The translations under genes were made by a program, and so were the position numbers. Shown one piece after another: positions 1 through 5,174 of a DNA stretch of 5,401 nucleotides; within the stretch, counting starts at the first letter, position 1; each line of letters begins with the position of its first letter. The stretch is from Verrucomicrobiota bacterium. Its GTDB lineage: Bacteria; Verrucomicrobiota; Kiritimatiellia; Kiritimatiellales; Pontiellaceae. The notes under the pieces are model-generated. The model was given only the letters and a program-made list of their open reading frames with translations, ran no database searches and was not told the origin of the DNA. Location of the stretch: assembly GCA_003532555.1 (NCBI GenBank), contig DOEU01000003.1:1-5401 (forward strand), given 5' to 3'.

Positions 1-224
1 AGAACATCGGCTTCGGCTTGATGGTCGAGTTCTATAAGGACATCTGGTTTAATATCTTGGTCGATGAGTTCGAAGAGGGTATTTTGATCACCGATGGGTG
101 CATGATTAATGATTTCAGCAATGTCGGCGGGGTGCATCTCATTAAGGAACTTGGGTAGCTGTTCCCAGAGTTCTCCCTGTATGCAAAAATTTATGCGCTC
201 TTTCATGCGGTTGATATCCGACAT
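1..224 (-). CDS. mgtE: Magnesium transporter MgtE, N-terminal part (cut by window edge)
   Basis: MgtE proteins are dimeric inner-membrane Mg2+ channels or transporters, with a cytosolic N-domain, a CBS pair and five membrane helices. Only the first 74 codons are visible; the rest lies left of the window. The visible part reads like the superhelical MgtE N-domain: a helix with ELWEQLPKFL, then MHPADIAEIINHAP (residues 30-43), then NTLFELIDQDIKPDVLIELD, which has the repeated leucine/acid pattern of this domain. The HPADIAE motif is the strongest clue. The start is well fixed. An in-frame TAG lies at 228-230, two codons upstream, and a GGAG ribosome site (231-234) sits six bases before the ATG. 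The transmembrane part cannot be checked here, so a protein holding only the N-domain is not excluded. No M-box riboswitch is apparent in the leader. Confidence 0.82.
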   Translation of the reverse strand, partial: MSDINRMKERINFCIQGELWEQLPKFLNEMHPADIAEIINHAPIGDQNTLFELIDQDIKPDVLIELDHQAEADV

Positions 225-314
225 AGGCTACTCCGAACGTTGCATAAAGATAGAGGTCGATTGGGAAAAGACCAAGTTTTTTAGTAGATGGTTTATTGAG
301 GGGTGTATCGGGAG

Positions 315-334
315 TATTCCTAGCAATAGGGATA
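315..334 (+). repeat. Inverted repeat / hairpin with GCAA tetraloop
   Basis: Bases 315-322 (TATTCCTA) and 327-334 (TAGGGATA) form an eight-pair stem closed by the loop GCAA (323-326), a GNRA tetraloop. Read as plus-strand RNA, all eight pairs form, one being U-G. In a minus-strand transcript the same position becomes a C-A mismatch. The element lies 91-110 bases upstream of the mgtE start. It has no T-run after it, so it is not a rho-independent terminator. It may be a DNA operator (7 of 8 positions symmetric), an RNA element, or chance. Confidence 0.4.
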
Positions 335-522
335 AGACCAGGAAATCTTTATGGATTTCTAAGAATGATTGGATGTTAAGTGTTTTGGCGAGGAAGCAGG
401 CGTGCAGTTGAATTAGCCGGAGGGGGTCAAGGCTTGTGCAGAAAATAAGTAAGTTTAAACCGAGCGTTTCAAACAGTTGACGTAATTTGTATTTTACTGT
501 TTTGTTCAGACTATCGTAGAAT

Positions 523-551
523 TTAATTGAATTAATTATAGTCTTTATAAT
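523..551 (+). promoter_or_regulatory. Candidate promoter of the cyclophilin-CinA-nucleotidyltransferase operon
   Basis: A perfect TATAAT lies at 546-551, with a weak -35 (TTAATT, 523-528) 17 bases upstream in very A+T-rich DNA. Transcription would start near 558, about 11 bases before the ATG at 569. That would exclude the upstream TTG codon at 554 as a start. An alternative pair is TTTACT (493-498), an 18-base spacer and TAGAAT (517-522), which would give a leader of about 40 bases. A 13-base palindrome (523-535) overlaps the region and could bind a regulator. A+T-rich DNA produces such matches by chance, so the choice between them is uncertain. Confidence 0.35.
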
Positions 552-568
552 TATTGAAAGTGAGTGAG

Positions 569-1168
569 ATGATTAAACAATTAACGTATTTTTTAATTTT
601 AGCTGGATGGGGCATGTGTAGCGCTGGGAGTGCTGATCCAGTTGCGGTAGAGATAAATAAAAAGGAGCAACAAATGCAGGTGATAATGAAGACATCTATA
701 GGTGATATTTATATGGAGTTATATGAAGAGGAAGCGCCTAAAACGGTGGCTAATTTTTTGGGATATGTGAAAAAAGGACACTACAGTGACACAATCTTTC
801 ATCGGGTGATCGATGGGTTTATGATTCAGGGTGGAGGGTTTACGGCGGATATGCAGCAAAAGCCGGCTTCTGATACGGTGGAGAATGAAGCTGCAAATGG
901 ATTGAAAAATACTCTGGGTACGGTGGCGATGGCGCGGACGATGGATCCGCATAGTGCGAGTGCTCAGTTTTTCATTAATGTGAATGATAATACATTCCTG
1001 AATTATCCGGGACAGGATGGTTGGGGTTATTGTGTTTTCGCTAAGGTGGTTGAGGGCATGGAAGTGGTTACCAGGATGAAAGGGGTTGCTACGGGAAATG
1101 CCGGACCGCATCAGAATGTACCTCGGGAAGCGATTGTGATTGAGTCGATAGATATTGTGAATGAGTGA
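569..1168 (+). CDS. Peptidyl-prolyl cis-trans isomerase, cyclophilin type (PpiB-like, with signal peptide)
   Basis: Cyclophilins catalyse cis-trans isomerisation of X-proline bonds and assist protein folding. The ATG at 569 gives 199 residues. A short positive N-terminus (MIKQ) and a hydrophobic stretch (LTYFLILAGWGMC) are followed by small residues, a typical Sec signal peptide; WGMC is not a lipobox. From residue 36 on, the protein is a complete PpiB-type cyclophilin that resembles E. coli PpiB throughout. FHRVIDGFMIQGGGF (residues 77-91) contains the catalytic Arg79 and the active-site FMIQ, followed by NEAANGLKNT, AMART, QFFINV (133-138) and GWGYCVF (151-157). A Phe occupies the region of the cyclosporin-binding Trp of human CypA, as in E. 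coli enzymes. An in-frame TTG at 554 could extend the protein by five residues but has no ribosome site. The ATG at 569 has only a weak one (GTGAG), whereas a strong internal site precedes the ATG at 674. The stop overlaps the next gene by eight bases. Confidence 0.93.
   Translation: MIKQLTYFLILAGWGMCSAGSADPVAVEINKKEQQMQVIMKTSIGDIYMELYEEEAPKTVANFLGYVKKGHYSDTIFHRVIDGFMIQGGGFTADMQQKPASDTVENEAANGLKNTLGTVAMARTMDPHSASAQFFINVNDNTFLNYPGQDGWGYCVFAKVVEGMEVVTRMKGVATGNAGPHQNVPREAIVIESIDIVNE
661..676 (+). promoter_or_regulatory. Strong internal ribosome binding site and second start of the cyclophilin gene
   Basis: AAAGGAG (661-667) lies six bases before an in-frame ATG (674-676). This is a near-ideal Shine-Dalgarno sequence with ideal spacing, and better than that of any other start in the window. 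Initiation here would give a 164-residue cyclophilin without the signal peptide, the same length as cytoplasmic E. coli PpiB and starting at nearly the same point of the fold. The site may be the true start, a second start giving a cytoplasmic form, or a coincidence of Lys-Glu codons. Confidence 0.6.
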
Positions 1169-1637
1169 TTTAATAGTATCGGGACTTATTGCAAGCAGTT
1201 ATCAAGCGGCAATTGCGGTTAGTGGAGGGGGAAGTTCTGCGGTGGCCTCTCTCTTAAGGGTCCCAGGTGCTTCTCGTTTTGTTTTGGAGGCGTCGGTACC
1301 GTATCATAAGGCTGCGTTAAGGGCATTTTTGGGTACGGAACCGGTTTCGTTATGTTGTTCAAAGGTGGCAGGTGAAATGGCACGTATTGCGTATGATCGA
1401 GCAATGCGTTGGTCGGGACGGGAGAGCCACTGCGTGGGAATTTCTTGTACGGCAGCGCTGCAAACTCGACGTGAGCGAATGGGCTCTAATCGGGCTCATC
1501 TTTCGGTAGTTTTGGATAGGAAAAGATATTATCGATTGATCACTTTGCCAGCGGGGGCTCGCGAAGACCAAGAGCTCTATTTAGGTCGAGAATTACTTGT
1601 CTATGTGCATGCATGCTTGGAGTTGGCTGATGGATGA
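1161..1637 (+). CDS. CinA/PncC-like domain protein (divergent)
   Basis: This 158-residue protein resembles the C-terminal domain of CinA and the stand-alone PncC, which deamidate nicotinamide mononucleotide. The best match is AVSGGGSSAVASLLRVPGAS (residues 19-38), which corresponds to the family's TGG...VPGAS segment. It is followed by VPYHKAALRAFLG, matching the VxYxNxAKxxxLG region, then a helix ending in EMARIAYDRAMRW, and VGISCTAALQTRRER where typical members have a GIAGP segment. The canonical SCTGG motif is not preserved, and the lysine after the tyrosine is shifted, so deamidase activity is doubtful. The length is normal for a single domain, and no signal peptide or membrane helix is seen. 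The ATG overlaps the end of the cyclophilin gene (1161-1168) and has no clear ribosome site, so translation is probably coupled to it. Its own end overlaps the nucleotidyltransferase gene. From memory, plants carry this variant fused to such a nucleotidyltransferase, so the two products probably act together. Confidence 0.72.
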   Translation: MSDLIVSGLIASSYQAAIAVSGGGSSAVASLLRVPGASRFVLEASVPYHKAALRAFLGTEPVSLCCSKVAGEMARIAYDRAMRWSGRESHCVGISCTAALQTRRERMGSNRAHLSVVLDRKRYYRLITLPAGAREDQELYLGRELLVYVHACLELADG

Positions 1638-2208
1638 GAAACTACATTCGTTTATGAATGGAAGTGATTCGTATTTTTATTCAAGTGGATCTGCGATACC
1701 GGTCCAAGGACTATTTTTATCTGGATCTTTTAATCCATTTCATATGGGTCATCAAGGGTTGTTGGATGCAGCAATAGAGGTGAGTGATCGTTCGGGATGT
1801 TTGGAGCTTTCAATTGAGAATGTAGATAAGCCTGTATTGGATATGAGTACGGTTGTTGATCGATTGGCAGGTATACCGGAACAGGTGCCGGTGCTTTTAA
1901 CGCGGGCCCCAACTTTTTTGGAGAAGGCAGAATTGTTTCCTGAGAAGTGGTTTGCAATGGGCTATGATACAGCGATGCGGTTATTAGATTCACGTTATCA
2001 TACGGATGTTCCGGCGATGCTAGAGCGGTTCTTTGCGCTGGAGAGTAGGTTTATTGTGGCGGGTCGATTACATCAAGGCGTATATCACTGTTTGGATCGC
2101 TTACCGATTGATTCTCGTTATCGGCCTCTTTTTATTCCGATTAGTGAGGCGCTCTTTCGCCAAGACATTAGCTCAACAGAATTACGCTCTCCGTTTGGGT
2201 ATGATTAA
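1630..2208 (+). CDS. Nucleotidylyltransferase, NadD/cytidylyltransferase-like
   Basis: This 192-residue protein belongs to the HxGH nucleotidylyltransferase superfamily, whose members transfer a nucleotidyl group, for example in NAD or CoA synthesis. The binding motif LSGSFNPFHMGHQGLL is at residues 30-45, with HMGH at 38-41. The second hallmark, ISSTELR, is near the C-terminus (180-186). Between them lie ELSIENVDKP, LTRAPTFLEKAELFP and a GYDTAMRLLD segment, which resemble the plant CinA-nucleotidyltransferase protein more than classical NadD. The substrate is therefore open; nicotinate or nicotinamide mononucleotide is a guess from the CinA-like partner. The ATG at 1630 is preferred over the in-frame TTG at 1597 because GGAG (1619-1622) lies seven bases before it and because it overlaps the previous stop by eight bases, repeating the upstream junction. 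About 25 residues with no recognised domain precede the motif. The stop overlaps that of leuB on the other strand. Confidence 0.85.
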   Translation: MDEKLHSFMNGSDSYFYSSGSAIPVQGLFLSGSFNPFHMGHQGLLDAAIEVSDRSGCLELSIENVDKPVLDMSTVVDRLAGIPEQVPVLLTRAPTFLEKAELFPEKWFAMGYDTAMRLLDSRYHTDVPAMLERFFALESRFIVAGRLHQGVYHCLDRLPIDSRYRPLFIPISEALFRQDISSTELRSPFGYD

Positions 2209-3290
2209 AGCGCGGCTAGGGCAGCTTCTTTGACGTATTGTCCGAGTTCTGAGGTGCTGGCTAGGGTGTTTCCTTCGCGCCAAAGATCGCCAGAGCGATA
2301 GCCTTGGTCTAATACCTTTTCTACTCCTTGCCGGATTGCCTTTGCGGCGATATCTTGATCGAGTGTGTCGAGCATCATAGCGACAGATAAAATCATTGCC
2401 AGTGGATTAGCTTTGTCTTGTCCGGCAATATCAGGTGCAGAACCGTGGACAGGTTCAAAGATGCCAACGGGTCCGCCAACGGAGGCTGAGGGGAGAAGAC
2501 CAAGAGAACCGCCAAGGGTAGCAGAGGCGTCAGAGAGAATATCGCCGAAAATATTTCCAGTGAGGATGACATCAAACTGACGGGGGTTAATGACCATCTG
2601 CATGGCGGCGTTATCTATATACATATGATCGAGTTCTACATCACTATACTCATTTTCGTGGAGTGTTTTTACGGTGTCTCGCCAGAGTCGAGAAACGTGG
2701 AGGACATTGGCTTTATCTACGCTGGTCACCTTATTTCGGCGTTTGCGGGCCCAATCAAAGGCGACGCGTGCCACGCGTTCAATTTCTCCTACGGAGTAGA
2801 TCATAGTGTTCCAGGCTCGTTTTTCGGCGCCTTCCCCTTCTTCACCTACCGGTTGGCCAAAGTAAATACCACCGGTGAGTTCGCGGACAGTAAAGAGGTC
2901 GAGCCCGCTAACGGCTTCTGGACGTAGGGGCGAATTTTCAGCAAGTGAGTTAGGAACGGTTACGGGGCGTAGATTGGCGAAGGCACCGAGTTCTTTGCGG
3001 ATTTTTAGGAGTCCGCTTTCGGGGCGCATGGCGCCGGTAAGGGCATCCCATTTGGGACCGCCGACGGCGCCGAGAAGAACGGCGTGGGAGGCTTTACATG
3101 CATCGATAACGGAGTCGGGCATAGGGTCGTTGTGTGCATCGATAGCGGCGCCACCAGCGTGCTGTTCATTGTAAGAAATATTAAATTTAGCTGCGACTGC
3201 AACGGCATCGAGAACTTTCACTGCTTCAGTAATTACCTCAGGTCCGATTCCGTCACCGGGAAGTAATGTGATTTTATATGTATTAGTCAT
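2205..3290 (-). CDS. leuB: 3-isopropylmalate dehydrogenase
   Basis: LeuB oxidatively decarboxylates 3-isopropylmalate with NAD+ to 2-oxoisocaproate, the third step of leucine synthesis, in the cytoplasm. The protein is complete at 361 residues, the usual length. Visible motifs are GDGIGPE (12-18), LGAVGGPKWD (73-82), NLRPV (106-110) and TVRELTGGIYFG (134-145) with the substrate Arg136 and catalytic Tyr143. The catalytic Lys193 lies in VDKANV, and the metal-binding acids are Asp226 (YIDN), Asp250 and Asp254 (FGDILSD). HGSAPDIAG (282-290) carries the Asp287 that marks NAD rather than NADP use. The start is supported by GAGG (3296-3299) five bases upstream. No other leucine gene is in the window, so leuB appears separate from leuACD on this side. 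Its stop overlaps the opposing nucleotidyltransferase gene, leaving no room for a terminator. No convincing promoter was found in the 64 bases upstream, so it may be co-transcribed with the gene before it. Confidence 0.97.
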   Translation of the reverse strand: MTNTYKITLLPGDGIGPEVITEAVKVLDAVAVAAKFNISYNEQHAGGAAIDAHNDPMPDSVIDACKASHAVLLGAVGGPKWDALTGAMRPESGLLKIRKELGAFANLRPVTVPNSLAENSPLRPEAVSGLDLFTVRELTGGIYFGQPVGEEGEGAEKRAWNTMIYSVGEIERVARVAFDWARKRRNKVTSVDKANVLHVSRLWRDTVKTLHENEYSDVELDHMYIDNAAMQMVINPRQFDVILTGNIFGDILSDASATLGGSLGLLPSASVGGPVGIFEPVHGSAPDIAGQDKANPLAMILSVAMMLDTLDQDIAAKAIRQGVEKVLDQGYRSGDLWREGNTLASTSELGQYVKEAALAAL

Positions 3291-3354
3291 GAATACCTCG
3301 TTTTATTAATGAGCGAAGAATTGTGCCAAAGGGGCATGGGATTGCAACTGAAAA

Positions 3355-4098
3355 TTAGGGACGGGGCGCTATGGTAGTAACATCCATGATGTGCTTAAGA
3401 TTATTATAAAAGTCTTCAGCCTCTGTATCATTCATATTGAGCTCTTGCCGGAAAGTGCTTGTGAAGATAGTTTTACGTTGTTGGTCAACAATCGGCTGAG
3501 CTTCACGAACTTGTTCCCAGATTTCACGCATTTGTCTCCGATTTGGTCGGACTTCAGGATTATCGAATTGTTGGGAAGATTCGAAAATAGAGGCGAGTGC
3601 GTCGACAAAGGCATTGTGGTTTTCAAGTTCGGCTTCGCTCATATATGAGGTGTCCATATCCATAAACATGGCGGTACGTTGGGCGAGGCTGTATTGTGTG
3701 TTTTGCTGCCTTTCACGGCGTTCGTCAATGACGCGCTTATATTCTTCGGGGTTTTCTTCTTTCAGAAGTGCCATACGGTCGGTGTAGCTTTCACGTTCGG
3801 GATTTTGATTGAGCGTGGGTTCAGTGGTTTGATGTTGGTATATAATTAGTTTATCTTCAGTGTTATTGAGTGTTTCTTGTAGTCGAGCGAGTTCGGATTT
3901 TAGTTGATCTATTTCTGTGGTATCGGGAGTTGGTGTAGGTTCCGAGGGGGTTTGTACGTTATCGATCAATACTTTGAGACTGGCAAGCTCAGTTTCTACT
4001 GCTTTTCGTTTTTCATTTTGTTTGATGGCAGCAATGCCGGCTCCGACGGTGATAAGAATAGCGATCAAGACGAGTAATAAGGTTTGTTTCTGGTTCAT
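3355..4098 (-). CDS. Membrane-anchored coiled-coil protein of unknown function
   Basis: I do not recognise this 247-residue protein. It begins MNQKQ, then one hydrophobic helix (about residues 6-25), which is either an uncleaved membrane anchor or a signal peptide. A charged stretch (KQNEKRK) follows, then a first heptad-like segment (about 28-48), a Ser/Pro/Thr-rich linker (PSEPTPTPDT, 51-60) and a second, leucine-spaced segment (about 62-90). The rest (100-247) is highly charged and probably helical, with EENPEEYKRVIDERRERQQ, MFMDMDTSYMSEAELE and EIWEQVREAQPIVDQQRK. There is no cysteine and no enzyme motif. The likely picture is a protein held to the inner membrane with a long helical domain on one side; charges around the helix do not settle which side. 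The C-terminal segment FRQELNMNDTEAEDF loosely recalls helical Spy/CpxP-type proteins, but that is weak. The start has a modest AAGAAAG site six bases upstream. Confidence 0.8.
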   Translation of the reverse strand: MNQKQTLLLVLIAILITVGAGIAAIKQNEKRKAVETELASLKVLIDNVQTPSEPTPTPDTTEIDQLKSELARLQETLNNTEDKLIIYQHQTTEPTLNQNPERESYTDRMALLKEENPEEYKRVIDERRERQQNTQYSLAQRTAMFMDMDTSYMSEAELENHNAFVDALASIFESSQQFDNPEVRPNRRQMREIWEQVREAQPIVDQQRKTIFTSTFRQELNMNDTEAEDFYNNLKHIMDVTTIAPRP

Positions 4099-4123
4099 AA
4101 GGGGCTTTCTTCTTTTGCAGATA

Positions 4124-4189
4124 CGTTTCTATTTGTTTTTTAGGACATGGGATTTATATAAATGTTCAATTTCGTTTCTATTAATTTTT
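4124..4189. repeat. Pair of 17-base direct repeats flanking a 12-base palindrome
   Basis: CGTTTCTATTTGTTTTT (4124-4140) and CGTTTCTATTAATTTTT (4173-4189) match at 15 of 17 positions and are offset by 49 bases. Between them lies ATTTATATAAAT (4152-4163), a perfect palindrome. The block fills most of the 89-base gap between the AEC transporter gene and the coiled-coil gene, and the right copy touches the transporter stop codon. Read on the minus strand, it includes a TATA-box-like sequence about 55-65 bases before the coiled-coil start. It may therefore hold that gene's promoter and regulator sites. No named regulator is implied. Confidence 0.5.
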
Positions 4190-5120
4190 AGATGCCGAGT
4201 GCAATCAACCAAGGGAGGGTAAAGAATGAGAGCAGGGTGCTTAGGGCGATGATTCTTCCGGCAAGGGGCGCATCGCAGCCGAGGACCTCTGCCATAACAT
4301 AGGAGGTTCCGGCAGTTGGTACACCGAGAAAGATAAGCGTGACCATAGCTTCTGAAGGGGTGAGTTGAAAGGGGGTGATAAGGAGTAAGCCGATAAGTGG
4401 GGTTACAATGACTTTCAGTGCGGAAGCAATGAGAGTTGGAGCAGCCGTGGCACGAAGGCCAGCGAGGTCAAGGGTGGCTCCAATACTGATCAATATGAGT
4501 GGGAGGGCGGCACTGCCTAGAAGATTCATTGGGCGTAAAATAAGAGGGGGTAGGGGGAGTCCAATTTGATTGATAAAGAGACCGATTAAGCAGGAAATGA
4601 TCATGGGATTTTTAAATAGGTGTCCGGTAAGAAAAGCCGCAGGGTGTCCTTGCGAGCGGTCGAGTGAACCGCATTGGAGTAATACGGTTACGGCCAGTAA
4701 ATTGAAGATAATGACGATCGGGGCGATCATAACGGAGGCGAGTTGTTCGGCGGCGGGATGGAGTGTGCTGGCAGCGTATAGAATTATGGGTAGACCCACG
4801 AATACACCGTTACCGCGAAAGCTGCCTTGCATGAAGGCACCGGCTTTGACGGGTGTAAGGCGTTGGGCACGACCGAGTAGCCAAGCAATGATGAGGGTGA
4901 TGAGGGTTGTAATGAAAAAGAGGCTGACCATGCGAATCGTGGTGCCAAATTCAAACTGAGCTTGGCTAATACGTGAAACGAGCAGGGCTGGGAGGGCAAG
5001 GTAGTAGACAAAACGGTTCAATTGATCGAGAAACTGTTCGGGAAAAAAGTGCAGGTGTTCAAGCCCTTTCCCGAGTAAGATAAGCAAAAAAACAGGGGCG
5101 ATGGCATTTATGATTTCCAT
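4188..5120 (-). CDS. AEC-family transporter (auxin efflux carrier / malate permease type)
   Basis: AEC (Mem_trans) proteins are inner-membrane carriers with about ten helices. Characterised bacterial members move organic acids such as malate or malonate, but the substrate cannot be read from sequence here. The protein is complete at 310 residues, the normal length, and hydrophobic throughout. Family hallmarks are the opening APVFLLILLGKGL (8-20), LNRFVYYLALPALL (34-47), the glycine-rich GSFRGNGVFVGLP (99-111), FKNPMIISCLIGL (169-181), ALPLILISIGATL (205-217) and GVPTAGTSYVMAE (266-278). A polar linker around 150-162 separates the two five-helix halves. The ATG is preferred because the N-terminus matches the family, although no good ribosome site precedes it. 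It lies 54 bases after the SOUL-like gene on the same strand and may share a transcript. Its bases are extremely G-poor on the coding strand, reflecting the strand bias of the window. Confidence 0.92.
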   Translation of the reverse strand: MEIINAIAPVFLLILLGKGLEHLHFFPEQFLDQLNRFVYYLALPALLVSRISQAQFEFGTTIRMVSLFFITTLITLIIAWLLGRAQRLTPVKAGAFMQGSFRGNGVFVGLPIILYAASTLHPAAEQLASVMIAPIVIIFNLLAVTVLLQCGSLDRSQGHPAAFLTGHLFKNPMIISCLIGLFINQIGLPLPPLILRPMNLLGSAALPLILISIGATLDLAGLRATAAPTLIASALKVIVTPLIGLLLITPFQLTPSEAMVTLIFLGVPTAGTSYVMAEVLGCDAPLAGRIIALSTLLSFFTLPWLIALGI

Positions 5121-5174
5121 GAGAGAAACCGTAGTGAATGTTGGGGTGGCATGAAAGAATTCCTATTGGAAGAA

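Larger units (their letters stand above)
225..568. other. Divergent intergenic region between mgtE and the cyclophilin operon
   Basis: These 344 bases separate two divergent transcription units, and I see no convincing gene in them. The right part (about 475-555) is strongly A+T-rich and carries the candidate promoter of the plus-strand operon. An inverted repeat at 315-334 could fold as a hairpin. Two near-palindromes, GTTTAAAC (453-460) and GTTTCAAAC (466-474), lie five bases apart, and TTAATTGAATTAA (523-535) is a perfect odd palindrome. Any of these could be an operator, but no known regulator is implied. No obvious sigma70 promoter for mgtE was found: TTGGTC-17-TATCTT, read on the minus strand near 246-279, is a poor match. 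A minus-strand frame is open across most of the region but has no usable start. Confidence 0.7.

Noticed and set aside
109..411. Plus-strand open frame of 100 codons overlapping mgtE
   Set aside because: It is antisense to the clear MgtE domain over its first third, has no ribosome site, and its product is unlike any protein I recognise.
225..480. M-box (ykoK) magnesium riboswitch before mgtE
   Set aside because: The conserved core of that riboswitch is not found in the minus-strand leader.
228..575. A minus-strand frame open for 114 codons (231-572) directly upstream of mgtE and in its frame
   Set aside because: It has no ATG, GTG or TTG start near its beginning, resembles no family I know, and lies in G-poor minus-strand sequence where TAG and TGA stops are rarer. 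It ends at the TAG two codons before mgtE.
1597..1629. Longer nucleotidyltransferase starting at TTG 1597
   Set aside because: It has no ribosome site and a deeper overlap with the CinA-like gene. The ATG at 1630 has GGAG at good spacing.
2148..2161. GGCG-CGCC hairpin near the convergent gene ends as a terminator
   Set aside because: The stem has four pairs, no T-run follows on either strand, and it lies inside the nucleotidyltransferase coding sequence.
2365..3266. Several plus-strand open frames inside leuB
   Set aside because: They are antisense shadows of a complete, well-conserved gene.
3302..3329. Minus-strand promoter for leuB: TTGGCA, 16-base spacer, AATAAA
   Set aside because: The start of transcription would fall inside or after the GAGG ribosome site, leaving almost no leader.
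3324..3336. Small hairpin between the coiled-coil gene and leuB as a terminator
   Set aside because: The stem has only four pairs and no T-run follows on either strand.
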